Shown piece by piece: positions 1-9,134 of a stretch of DNA of 32,783 bases. The translations under genes were made by a program, and so were the position numbers. Source of the stretch: Nemertoderma westbladi (lineage: Eukaryota > Xenacoelomorpha > Nemertodermatida > Nemertodermatidae); assembly GCA_032718475.1 (NCBI GenBank), contig JAUCBJ010001365.1, positions 1 through 32,783 of the forward strand, in the 5' to 3' direction. Position 1 is the first letter of the stretch. Each line of letters opens with the position of its first letter. The notes under the pieces are model-generated. The model did not search any database. It had not been told where the DNA came from and saw only the letters and a program-made list of their open reading frames with translations.

Positions 1-1050
1 TTTGACAGTTAGGTTGACTACTTCATAAACAATCAGGCTTCTCCCTTGTAAGAACATGAAAGTCATAAACCGCACCATAAGCGGCAAAACAGCAGAATGA
101 GGTTCCAGTCAGGCCGTACCTAGCAGTTCCAAGAAAAACATGACGCCATGGCTCGTTGCTGGTCAACAACCAATAAAAGCTCTGTTGAAAAATAGCTTTT
201 AATGGTTGATTACTTTAGGTGTATACCAGAACCGGACACGGCGGGGCGTGTGGAGTAGGGGACAGAGTTTAGTGGGAATAAAATGCGTATTTTAGGACAC
301 AAAGGCTTTAACAAAAATAATAAGAGTCTCTTAATATGTAATATAATTTTTACTGTATGTTGAATTTTCTCTAACTACAGTATTACGATTACAATTATTA
401 GCAAATATGTCCCGTATGCATATTAACAATTGGGGTGTCGTCTCAGCCTATTTTAACATATTTTAATTTCGATATTCACAATTTAGGTACCTTTTAAAGG
501 AAAGTAGCAGAATGGCCACGACGATGCGCTGAAGTAGGGACCTGTGGGAGCGTGGCTCATGCGTCACGGTATGGAGATGGGACCCGATCTCCTGGAGGAT
601 GTCTCCGGACCGGGGCGGCCGAGGGTCTTGCGTCTTGAACGCAAAAGGGTGGAATATATGCCCCTGATCCACCACCTCTACATACGTCATGTTCTTCCCC
701 TACTCGGCTCCTCCTGCAACACGACCCCCTGCAATTAGGGTGTGTTGGCAGTGACTAGGGGCAAGGGGGTAAAACACCACTGTCAACCCTGGGACCAAGG
801 CACAAGTAAGTGTCTCTCCGTCTACACGCTCCCCGTCGTTGCGGCAGAGTCCTGATGGTCCTAGATCTCTATACAGTACAATATACGTAGAATATCTCTA
901 TTGGAATCTCTATAGAATACTAAGCAAATTTAGTGCCAGCGGCCAAGAGTAGGTCTAATGACCACCGGTTTATAAGTACAAACGTCCCACTAATTTAGTG
1001 GGCTGCTGCAGCTTACTGTTGTATTTATAATAGGTCATGGTAGGCGATAG
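1..1050. other. Intergenic DNA with a GC-richer patch
   Basis: No gene is recognised. Positions about 520-880 are clearly GC-richer than the AT-rich surroundings and hold a 64-codon plus-strand frame (544-738) with no domain I know. The patch could be an exon or an old repeat, but no convincing splice sites or codon signature were found. Confidence 0.4.
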
Positions 1051-1051
1051 T

Positions 1052-1130
1052 TCTATATAGTATAATATAATATAAATATAATATAAATATAAATATAATA
1101 TAAATATAATATAAATAATATAAGTATTAT
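1052..1130. repeat. AT microsatellite (TATAATATAAA-type)
   Basis: Nearly pure A/T sequence built from alternating TATAA and ATAAATA words. It is a simple repeat lying just before the A/C-rich minisatellite. Confidence 0.85.
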
Positions 1131-1186
1131 ATTCGTAAAATTGGCCGATAAAGTAGGTCGATAAATCAATGGGAAGTGGGTCAATA

Positions 1187-1815
1187 CAAAACACAGAAAA
1201 ACAAACAAAACACACACAAGAACACACAAAAACAAACAAAAACAAATAAAACACACAAAAACACACAAAAACAAACAAAAACACACAAAAACAAATAAAA
1301 CACACAAAAACAAATAAAAACATACAAAACACACAAAAAGAAACGAAAACACACAAAAACACACAAAAACAAATAAACAAAAACACACACACACAAACAA
1401 ACAAAAGCAAACAAAAACACAAAAACAAACACAAATAAACAAAAACACACACAAACAAACAAAAGCAAACAAAACACACAAAAACAAACAAAAGACACAT
1501 AAAGAAACAAAACACACAAAAACAAACAAAAACACACAAAAACAAACAGAAACACACAAAAACATACAATTCACACAAAAACACACAAAAACATACAATT
1601 CACACAAAACAAACAAAAACACACAAAAACACACAAAAACACACAAAAACAAACAAAGACACACAAAAACAAACAAAGACACACAAAAACAAACAAAAAC
1701 ACACAAAAACAAATAAAAACACACAAAAACAAACAAAGACACACAAAAACAAACAAAAACACACAAAAACAAATAAAAACAAACAAAAACAAACAAAAAC
1801 ATATAAAACACACAA
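1187..1815. repeat. A/C-rich minisatellite, 10-bp unit CACACAAAAA
   Basis: About 630 bp of a 10-bp unit (CACACAAAAA and variants CAAACAAAAA, CAAATAAAAA, CAAAGACA). The plus strand is almost free of G, apart from rare G variants, and all long minus-strand frames here are artefacts reading Phe/Cys/Val/Leu. The unit is about one helical turn long. The same unit recurs in reverse-complement orientation at 3759-3836. Confidence 0.92.
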
Positions 1816-2390
1816 ATTATAATAACTATTTACATTATTGTATGAAAAGTAGCACTATTAGTGTTTATTACTCTTGTACAGTATATTTATGTGAAAAACA
1901 GTTCAATTTATTTTGTAACACAATATCGCAATCGCTCTATTTTTTATTAAAGAATTAAGCAACAATGAAGTACCAATTTAAGAATAAAATTACGTAGACC
2001 TATTACATATGGAAAAAAAACTTAGAACATATAAGCAGTGAGGTTTATAACTGGTCTTGCTTTCCCATGTCTGCATGTAACAAATAATTAGTTTTACAAC
2101 GGCCATTCAATTCAACCATAATTTGGCACCTTTGGACCCAACTCTTACAAAAAAATGCAGTATAATATTTCTTTACACAATTATTATTATTTGCAATATC
2201 CGGACACCATAATAATATTACGCATAGGATAGGGAATATGAAATACAGACACAGTGTGTATAATGATAAAGTATGAATGAATCGAGCTAGTACTGTAGTT
2301 TCAGATTCAGGGAGAATTCACTGTGACGTCAACATATGATGTATCAGATGACAGGATGATGGTAGTCATAAATCGAGTATATTTTTCTTC
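1816..2390. other. AT-rich intergenic DNA, nothing recognised
   Basis: AT-rich sequence with no long reading frame and no repeat I recognise. It ends in a pyrimidine tract and CAG at 2391-2393 that looks like a 3' splice site next to the broken transposase-like gene. Confidence 0.4.
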
Positions 2391-2393
2391 CAG

Positions 2394-2620
2394 GAAGAGT
2401 TATTCTCACCAAGCTTGGAAAGAGATGTTGGGGAAACGCAACCACTGTCCACTGTAATAATCGCAGTTTGCGCAATTTATCAAAGGCATCATCATTTGAA
2501 GCTTCGCACTGTTTACAATATATGTGTTCCTCGTGATATTGTATATGAAATAATGAGAGAAGAGTACCCGGATGTGCTGGAAAAACGACGACTAGAAAAC
2601 CGTAAACGAAGCTTCAAATT
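2394..2620 (+). pseudogene. Integrase/transposase-like gene, inner segment (inverted relative to its 5' half)
   Basis: The plus-strand frame read through this stretch contains VPRDIVYEIM and LEKRRLENRKR. These resemble the conserved block VPRD.V...M..LDP.GLE.R found in the eukaryotic DDE integrase-core proteins that are greatly expanded in cnidarians and fish. The block normally follows directly on the segment now lying on the opposite strand at 2613-2875 (GYRAMNLKLR). Both strands therefore hold adjacent parts of one protein pointing toward each other, with the junction near 2610-2620. A good 3' splice-like site (pyrimidine tract, CAG at 2391-2393) precedes it. No catalytic core remains. Family assignment rests on recalled motifs, so it is moderate. 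Confidence 0.45.
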
Positions 2621-2875
2621 CATGGCTCTATATCCTAAATGTTTTCCAGGACCCTCCATCTCCTTCTTTAAAGCCTTGCGAATAGTTTGAATATCAACAT
2701 TATAATTGATGTAACTGATTTCAAAAAACTTCAGACGCCGATCCAAACTTCTCATTGACCAAGGATACTGACCAAATTTAGATTTTGCTGCAGGCAGCAA
2801 CTCTTTTCTAGACCAATTTTGCGCAACAGCTTCACTGAGAAATGATTTTAAACCATAATCACTATTCCATGCCAT
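2613..2875 (-). pseudogene. Integrase/transposase-like gene, N-terminal part
   Basis: This minus-strand frame begins with ATG at 2875. It has a helix-turn-helix-like region (WSRKELLPAAKSKFG, then SMRSLDRRLKFF), a connecting helix with IRKALKKEMEGPG, and then HLGYRAMNLKLR, a layout typical of the DNA-binding N-terminus of the animal integrase-core/transposase family named in the neighbouring entry. After about residue 90 the frame enters DNA whose coding sense is on the other strand, so its last 30 residues are a shadow. The gene is broken by a local inversion and lacks the DDE core. It could be a transposon relic or a domesticated gene copy; a relic is more likely. Confidence 0.45.
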
Positions 2876-3090
2876 TATTAGCAGAAACCCTTAAATTACC
2901 TACCGTCCCGGGCCTGATCACTGCTGCCGCATTGTACCTACAAGATTTGTATGTAGGCCTACTGATGTAGGCTCGTAGCTTGAATTTCAGTACCGGAATA
3001 CTGAAACTAATCTCGAACTACAGGATACTGGAAGCCTACCGGTACAGCAAAACAGTATGTTAGTTAATGATACTGCAGGAAATACACATT
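2876..3090. other. Intergenic, nothing recognised
   Basis: No reading frame or repeat apart from one GTAGGCCTAC palindrome at 2953-2962. Confidence 0.35.
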
Positions 3091-3092
3091 TT

Positions 3093-3568
3093 GGCAGCTG
3101 TAGGCCATGTTTCCATGTGTTTGAAAGTATTTGGCAGCAGTCGGCCACGTGTGAATTCAATTTTACTTTGCAATTTTTTTTTCTATTTCGCTGTGGCCGA
3201 GTACTGCCACCTATACAGTATAATATAACTGCAGTGGTTAGTATTAAATGAATACCTGGCAGCTGTAGGCCACGGTGGTTTAAGAAAAAAATTTAACATA
3301 TTTTTTTATTGAATTTTTTTTATTGAATTTTTTTATTGAATTTTTTTGTAATTTTTTTTATTGAAATTTTTTTTATTGAATTTTTTTATTGAATTTTTTT
3401 ATTGAATTTTTTTTTATTGAATTTTTTTTTAATTTTTTTTATTGAATTTTTTATTGAAATTTTTTATTGAAATTTTTTATTGAAATTTTTTTTATTGAAT
3501 TTTTTTATTGATTTTTTAACCGATTATTTTTATTAGACATTGATGGTTTATGTGGCAGCAGTCGGCCA
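3093..3568. repeat. Dispersed motif family GGCAGCWGTMGGCCA
   Basis: A 15-bp motif occurs at 3093-3107, 3133-3147, 3258-3272 and 3554-3568 on the plus strand and, in diverged form, inverted at 3194-3208. Spacing is irregular (40, 125 and 296 bp). It looks like a decayed minisatellite or the core of a short element that was split by the T-rich repeat at 3287-3520. Confidence 0.6.
3287..3520. repeat. T-rich simple repeat, TTTTTTATTGAA unit
   Basis: About 17 imperfect copies of a 10-15-bp unit made of a T tract followed by ATTGAA. It is a plain low-complexity expansion lying between two copies of the GGCAGC motif. Confidence 0.9.
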
Positions 3569-3758
3569 CCATAGACTATGCCTATTTCAGCAATAATTAT
3601 TTGCGTTTTGGATTACAATTAAGTACATCCACACCATACAGACAAACATGCATACAAACAGGCATACAAACAGACAACAACCCAAACCACAATGATAATT
3701 CTGTAATTAATTATCGTTCAGATTCAGGTTTGCAGGCATTTCATTTATGTGCCGTATG

Positions 3759-3836
3759 TTTTTGTGTGTTTTTGTGTGTTTTTGTGCGTTTTTGTGTGTT
3801 TTTGTGTGTTTTTGTGTGTTTTTGTGTGTTTTTGGT
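3759..3836. repeat. 10-bp minisatellite TTTTTGTGTG, inverted copy
   Basis: About eight units of TTTTTGTGTG, the reverse complement of the unit at 1187-1815. It abuts the truncated 5' side of the BEL/Pao copy, so the truncation point coincides with the repeat. Confidence 0.88.
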
Positions 3837-3876
3837 GTAAATAGACGTCCCCACAAAAACCTACTTTGCCAGCCCT

Positions 3877-5000
3877 GCGTATTAAACGCTGCCAACCGCC
3901 ACCGGGGGGTAGCGCTTAACGATAAGCTTTATTCAGGACCGGACTTGTTAAACACCTTGGCGGGAGTTCTCATGCGATTCCGGCAAAACAAAATCGCATT
4001 CGCCGCCGATATTAAAGCGATGTACCACCAAATTCGTGTACCGGAACGGGATCAACGCTCACTGCGGTTTCTCTGGCGCCATAGCGTTACCGAACCGATA
4101 CTCACTTATCAGATGACGGTTCAGGTATTCGGCGTTATCTGCTCCCAGGCGTGCGCGTGTTACGCGTTGAGGTCTGCCGTCCTGGATGACCCGTGCCCCC
4201 CGGACATACGGCGCGCGGTCCTGGAATCCTTTTACTCGGACGACCTATTGGGATCGACAGCCGAGACCGCACAGGCCATTGCGTTAGTGAGCGGGCTACG
4301 GGAACGACTCAAGGATTATGGGATGCACCTCGTAAAGTGGGCCAGTAGTTGGCGGGAACTACTCGGGACCGTACCGTCGGAGGAGCGGGCAACGCCAACC
4401 ATCGACTTGGCCGGGGACGACTTACCAACGGATCGAGCGCTTGGGATTAGTTGGGAAATGGAAGCGGATGTGATTAGATTCGACTTCGTGGGAGTTAGCG
4501 AGGAGGGTTCGAAACGGGAAATTCTGTCCACAATAAGTTCTATTTTCGATCCACTAGGATTCCTCGTTCCCGTAATATTCGTTGCTAAATGTATCATGCA
4601 GAAACTCTGGTCGTTAAAGATGGATTGGGACAAACCTGTACCGAATGAGGTTCTCGAGATATGGCTGGGATGGAAAGACGATGCGCAAAATCTGTCGGGC
4701 CTGAGAATTCCCCGATGGTACGAAACGGGACTCTCAGGGTTAGCGGTGGACCGCGAGATCCACGTTTTCTGCGACGCATCCGAAGAAGGCTTCGCGTGTG
4801 TGGCGTATGTTCGTTCGGAACTCAGCGACAAGTCGGCGCGATGCTCCTTCATTGCGGGGAAGAGCAGGTTGGCGCCAATGAAACGACTGTCCATACCTCG
4901 ACTGGAACTCCAGGCGGCGGTGCTGGGGATCCGCTTAGCTGAGACTTTAAGGGGAGAGAGAGCTAAGGATGGTAGTTTCCCGAACTGTCTATTGGTCTGA
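3877..5000 (+). pseudogene. pol: BEL/Pao pol, segment 1: reverse transcriptase and first half of RNase H
   Basis: This frame enters at the RT block with GVALNDKLYSGPDLLN and continues with the first catalytic Asp in FAADIKAMYHQI. The RT active site is the Pao-type YSDD at 4233-4244. RNase H starts near 4767 with FCDASEEG and its Glu block IPRLELQAAV. The protein would copy the element's RNA into DNA in a Gag particle and degrade the RNA strand. Everything upstream (fingers of RT, protease, gag) is absent. The frame stops at 5000, while the next coding frame starts at about 4969-4990, marking a frameshift near the GGGGAGAGAGAG stretch. Translation further upstream only reads the minisatellite and is not part of the gene. 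Confidence 0.85.
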
Positions 5001-6549
5001 TTCCACAACGGTGCTGCGGTGGATAGGAAATCCTTCTAGGCGTTTCCACACCTTCGTCGGGAATCGGGTTGCCGAAATCATGGATTCGTCGGAACGGATG
5101 GATTGGCGGCATGTACCGGGGGATCTTAATCCGGCGGATGACGGGACGAGGGGACTCGCGGCCGCCGAGCTAGTTGAGTCGAGCCGATGGTTCCAAGGAC
5201 CGCCATTCTTACGAACCGAATCACGAAATTGGCCCGTGTCGCCAATTATTAAGGAGGACGATACAGATCCCGAGATCAAACTTTGTGGGGCCTCGTTTCG
5301 CTCGTCTGGTCGGGCAGGGGCGGTTATTGACTTACGGCGGTATTCTTGCTATCGCCAGGCGCTGAGGAGGGTTGCGTGGGTGATGCGGTTCATCCACAAC
5401 ATCAAACGGGGGGACCGATCGACTCGACATTCCGGACCCCTCTCAGTCGACGAACTAGAGGATGCGAAGATCGGAATGATAAAGGGTGATCAATCCGAAT
5501 TCTTCGCAGAAGAGGTTGAGCGAATCCATGCGGGGAAGGAGATTCATCGAAACAGTCCCCTAAGTAAACTCCAACCGTGGTTATTGGGGAACGGGCTTCT
5601 GCGAGTCGGAGGTCGATTATATAATGCGGATATAAGCGAGGAAGCGAAACACCCAGTCGTCCTCGCGCACGGCAGTCCTTTAGCGAGACTGTTGATCTGG
5701 GAGGCGCACGAACGGTTAGGACATAGCGGGGTTGAGGCGGTGCTGGCGGAAATACGCGAAGCCTACTGGATAACGCGGGGGCGAGCCACAATAAAGGGAG
5801 TCTTGCATGGTTGTTATCCATGCCGATGTCGGCTGTTACGTCGGCCGGCGACCCCTTTAATGGCCCCACTGCCTAAGGAGAGGGTCGACTCGAACGCACC
5901 TGCTTTCTATTATACGGCGGTCGACTACTTCGGACCGATCAATGTCACACAGGGCCGGTCGACTGTGAAGCGCTACGGGGCGCTGTTCACGTGTCTCGTC
6001 ACCCGAGCGGTCCATCTCGAGGTAGCTTTCGGCCTTGCGACGGATACATTCCTCATGGCGCTACGCCGATTCATGGCGAGACGTGGGAAACCCGGGGTTA
6101 TATATTCTGACAACGGTACAAACTTTCAAGGGGCGGATAACGAACTAAAGCGGTGCCTACGGGAAATGGAGGAAGGTGAGGAAGGACTGGCCGCGGGAAT
6201 GGTAGATTATGAGGTTAAGTGGAAATTAATCGGGCCGTTGAGTCCTCATTTCGGCGGGGTGTGGGAGAGGCTTGTTCGTTCAGTAAAGGATATCATGGTG
6301 GCGGTCCTAGGATCTCAGCGGATACATGATGACACGTTGGCCACCGTATTCGCTGAAATAGAGGCGATATTAAATAATCGCCCTCTCACCCCTGCGAGCG
6401 ATAGCGCTGACGACTGTACGGCGTTGACCCCGGCGCACTTTCTGATGGGGCCGACGGTACACGCAGAAGTGTCCCGGCGTGTTCACGCACGCGGATACGA
6501 TAGGCAGGGTCAGGTGGCGGCAGGCCCAAGCGCTAGCGGAGGCGTTTAA
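4969..6549 (+). pseudogene. pol: BEL/Pao pol, segment 2: RNase H C-terminus and integrase
   Basis: The frame resumes in RNase H with WSDSTTVLRW (4993 onward) and HVPGDLNPADDGTRG. It then runs into an integrase with a zinc-binding H-H-C-C region (HERLGHSG, then CYPCRC). The integrase catalytic triad is visible as Asp in VDYFGP (5923), Asp in SDNGTNF (6109) and Glu in VWERLVRSVK (6265). It is followed by the ILNNRPL and LTPAHFLMG blocks typical of BEL/Pao and other Pao-like integrases. All catalytic residues are present, so this segment looks young. It is broken only at its ends: a frame change near 4970-4990 and another near 6505-6520, after which its own frame reads nonsense up to 6549. Confidence 0.88.
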
Positions 6550-6853
6550 AAGGCGATGGGTTAAGGAATATCTCCCGACGCTCACCGTGCGGAATAAGTG
6601 GAACCGTGATACCCCTAATCTCAGCGACGGGGATCTGGTGGTGGTCCTCTCCGCGGGGAAGCTAAAGGATACTTATGAACTGGGGCGGATCGTAGAGACA
6701 CATCCTAGCGCAGACGGGCGAGTAAGGACGGTAACTGTACGCACCCCGAGTGGCATATATAAGCGGCCGGTCGCCATGATCGCTTTACTGGAAGCGTGTG
6801 CAGTTCGGGAACCGAACGGGGGGACTGTTAAGACGAATGGCCGCCCAAAGTAG
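6510..6853 (+). pseudogene. pol: BEL/Pao pol, segment 3: DUF5641 C-terminal domain
   Basis: The third frame picks up with WRQAQALAEAFKRRWVKEY and continues with LSDGDLVVV, WNRDTPN, ELGRIVETHPSADGRVR and a final YKRPVAMIALLE block. This is the DUF5641 domain, an SH3-like C-terminal part of Pao-type integrases that follows the catalytic core and probably helps bind DNA. The stop is at 6851-6853. The frame itself is open from 6479, but the part before about 6510 overlaps segment 2 and is not homologous. Confidence 0.85.
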
Positions 6854-7412
6854 ACTCCATGGGGAAATTAGTTTTAGCCTGATATTTATACTATTTATTT
6901 AATGCGTTATTTTTGATATGTGATTTGCTTTGTGTACTATCTATTTGGTGTACTATTTTTAGCTTGCAATTTATCCTATGTAATCCATGCGGTGTATTAT
7001 TTCGGCATATAATTTATTTGTGTCTTTAATTATTTATTTAGTGTATTATTTTTTGCCGTACAATCTATAACGTTGATCTATTTGTCGGGTGATTATTTTC
7101 GGCTTAGGGCTTGTTCTGTATTGATTTTGTTGGTGTGCGTACTTGTATATTGGTTGTGACGACATCTATTGGGTTGTGATTTTTATTGGTGGGCCGCGAG
7201 TTGATTATTGGGTACTATTTTTAGCTCGGTTATTACTGGTATGTACCTTTATACCTCGCCTGGGGCGGGCTCGGGTATTGCTTGGGGTGGGCGTGCTTAA
7301 CCGCTATATTGGATATGTAACCACGATTGGCTTCTGTAAAGTTGTAGGATAATATGTGGCCATTATTGCTCTTGTAAGTTTGATTGGAGGATTCCTTTCG
7401 GGAGAGGGGGGG
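6854..7412 (+). other. BEL/Pao 3' untranslated stretch ending in a polypurine tract
   Basis: AT- and T-rich sequence without a gene. It ends with the purine run GGGAGAGGGGGGG at 7400-7412 directly before a TGT. This fits the polypurine tract that primes plus-strand DNA synthesis in LTR retroelements. Confidence 0.6.
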
Positions 7413-7818
7413 TGTATTCAAGGCTTGGCTTTGTGACATTATTGCTTTGAATGTTGTAGCTAATAATAGCCTATGTTAGGATGGTTGAAGTTGTGTTACT
7501 CTATTGTTGCAAGGGTCAAACTGATTATAGCTTGTTTGCTTGTTTGCCTGTTGAGGTAATGTGCAGTTTGTTCGGTAATCTATTAACACCTTTTATATTG
7601 GTTGGATTTTGGTATATAAACTATAGTTATGGGATTCATTCTTCAGTAGCCTACGAACCCCAGCCAACTGTCATGCCATTTTAACTAAATGTTTTTTCGG
7701 TCACGGCCGGACCGGTAATTTTATTATTATTATTAATGCAATATCTGCGGCTAAATTTTTACTGTCTGATTGAAATTAAATAAAAATTAAACCTCTACAC
7801 TGAACGTATGAACGTACA
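7413..7818 (+). repeat. BEL/Pao 3' LTR
   Basis: A 406-bp LTR is inferred from a polypurine tract followed by TGTATTC at the left and an ACA end (GTACA, 7814-7818) at the right. Inside it are TATATAAA at 7613-7620, an initiator-like TCAGT at 7643-7647 (about 30 bp downstream), and AATAAA at 7779-7784. The right edge is supported independently, because homology to the gag end of the tandem units begins immediately after it. The partner 5' LTR is missing from the window. Confidence 0.65.
7613..7647 (+). promoter_or_regulatory. LTR core promoter: TATA box plus initiator
   Basis: TATATAAA at 7613-7620 and TCAGT at 7643-7647 give a TATA-to-start distance of about 30 bp, the normal spacing for an RNA polymerase II promoter. 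The predicted start (A at 7645) would mark the U3/R border of the BEL/Pao LTR. Confidence 0.55.
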
Positions 7819-7923
7819 CGGGGACAGGGTGACATTTCCCCATTACAGTATCGGCAGTATAGACAACCAAGAACAAAGAGGATTCGACGAAGAGAGTGGG
7901 GTGGGAGGTAGGACGAGCTAGAG
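7819..7923 (+). pseudogene. gag-like C-terminal remnant of element 2
   Basis: A short plus-strand frame (ending at the TAG at 7921-7923) includes GDRVTFPHYSIGSIDNQEQR. It aligns with GNRVTFPHYSISNTRNQKQE at the end of the ORF at 19980-20639. The similarity fades after about 7875. Only the tail of the protein is left, because the upstream side is occupied by the BEL/Pao LTR. Confidence 0.6.
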
Positions 7924-8390
7924 GGGGGAAGATGGAAGGGTGCCTGGTGGAGGAGTGGCCCTTAGGTTGCTGAGTGGTCCAATAGGTTGGACAGAAAAGG
8001 CTACTGACGCGCCGACGTGAAGGTGTAGGTAGTTAAAGAGAAACATACGCACTGAGGTAAACTGAGGGCGTCACGTGCGGGTATGCAAGGGGGGTATGTA
8101 CGCATACCGTTGGATATCAGAAGTTGGGATAACCAAGTAGAGTATGGAGAGGGAGAAACCTGTGGGCATTGAGGACATCAGGTGACCAGAAACGAGAAGG
8201 GTTAGAGGAAGAGAGTGGGGCGGAAAGTGAGGCGATCTAGAGGAGGAAAATGGGAGAGATGAGAAGGGTACAGGGGGTGCATTGAACTGAGCAGGGCACG
8301 GGCGTGATGACGTGTTTGATGCAAGAGCAGGGTATGTTAATTAGGGTGGGTGCTGGGCACAAGAGGTGCCGGGCCCAAGAATTTAGTGGA
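7924..8390. other. Element 2 internal region, purine-rich, with long imperfect duplications
   Basis: G/A-rich plus strand without a credible gene. Blocks recur downstream in diverged form: 'gagtggtccaataggttggac' type sequence at about 7970-8000 returns near 8670-8700. 'Actgagggcgtcacgt' near 8060-8080 returns near 8810-8825 and, more weakly, near 9108-9122. Confidence 0.5.
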
Positions 8391-8475
8391 GTTAGTTGAG
8401 TTAGTAAGAGTTAGTAGTAGAGTTAGTTGAGTTAGTAAGAGTTAGTAGAGTTAGTAAGAGTTAGTAGTTGTTCAC
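8391..8475. repeat. GAGTTAGTA minisatellite
   Basis: Tandem GAGTTAGTTGAGTTAGTAAGAGTTAGTA-type units. The same words reappear in the larger arrays at 9135-9925. Confidence 0.8.
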
Positions 8476-8865
8476 ATAATTAACATACCCACTTTTACGA
8501 CACTCAGAGTGTTACGTGCAGGCGAGAAGATGTAAAGGGGATAAGATGTAAAGGTAGATGTAGAGGAGATAAGATGTAGATAGATTAGAGGAAGTAGATG
8601 CAGAGATAGATGTGGAGGAAGTAGATAGAGATGGGAGAGATGCGTGATGGAGGGTGGCCCATAGATTGTTGAGTGGTCCAGTGGGTTGGACGGAAAAGGG
8701 TACGGACGTGCCGGGGTGTGTGCGTGGGGGTGTGGGTGGTTGAGCGTTACATTCTACCTAGGTTAACATGGCTCCTAAGGTAACTTAGCATACGCACCTT
8801 TGACGGCACTGAGGGCGTCACGTACGGAATTGAGGGGGAGCATGTATACATAACCATAGTTGAAG

Positions 8866-9035
8866 GGTGCCAGGTAGTAGAGTAGTAGAGGCGGGCACAT
8901 AGGGTGCCAGGTAGTAGAGGCGGGCACATAGGGTGCCAGGTAGTAGAGTAGTAGAGGCGGGCACATAGGGTGCCAGTTAGTAGAGTAGTAGAGGTGGGCA
9001 CATAGGGTGCCAGGTAGTAGAGTAGTAGAGAGGGC
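8866..9035. repeat. Minisatellite with GGGTGCCAGGTAGTAGAG...GGCACATA unit
   Basis: About five direct copies of a 28-37-bp unit (GGGTGCCAGGTAGTAGAGTAGTAGAGGCGGGCACATA). Unit length differs by one GTAGTAGA-type block. Minus-strand frames here are repeat artefacts. Confidence 0.88.
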
Positions 9036-9134
9036 ACAAAGCGAGGGGGGTGGGTATGTATACATGCCATAGCAGAAGAGTATGGAAAGTGCGGAAACTG
9101 TGGGCGCTGAGGGCATCACGTAGTGAGCAGGAAG

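Larger units (their letters stand above)
3837..7818 (+). mobile_element. BEL/Pao LTR retrotransposon, 5'-truncated
   Basis: The element keeps the reverse transcriptase from its palm region onward, then RNase H, integrase, DUF5641, an AT-rich 3' untranslated stretch and one LTR. The 5' LTR, gag, protease and start of RT are missing; the left edge falls at or just after the TTTTTGTGTG repeat (between about 3837 and 3880). The coding part is GC-richer, with many CG-containing codons, unlike its AT-rich flanks. Two frameshifts show the copy is dead. Homology to element 2 begins right after its last base, so it sits nested in that element. Confidence 0.85.

Noticed and set aside
970-1815. Long overlapping minus-strand frames rich in Phe, Cys, Val and Leu
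   Set aside because: They are translations of the CACACAAAAA minisatellite in three frames; length comes from the lack of stop-forming triplets on that strand.
2415-2690. Plus-strand 91-codon frame as one intact gene
   Set aside because: Only its middle matches the integrase-like family; its end is antisense to the other half of the same gene.
4316-5869. Minus-strand and other-frame ORFs over the BEL/Pao pol region
   Set aside because: They are shadows of the GC-rich pol frames and show no domain of their own.
8747-9119. Minus-strand frames of 107-114 codons rich in Tyr, Thr and Leu
   Set aside because: They consist of repeated translations of the 28-37-bp minisatellite unit.
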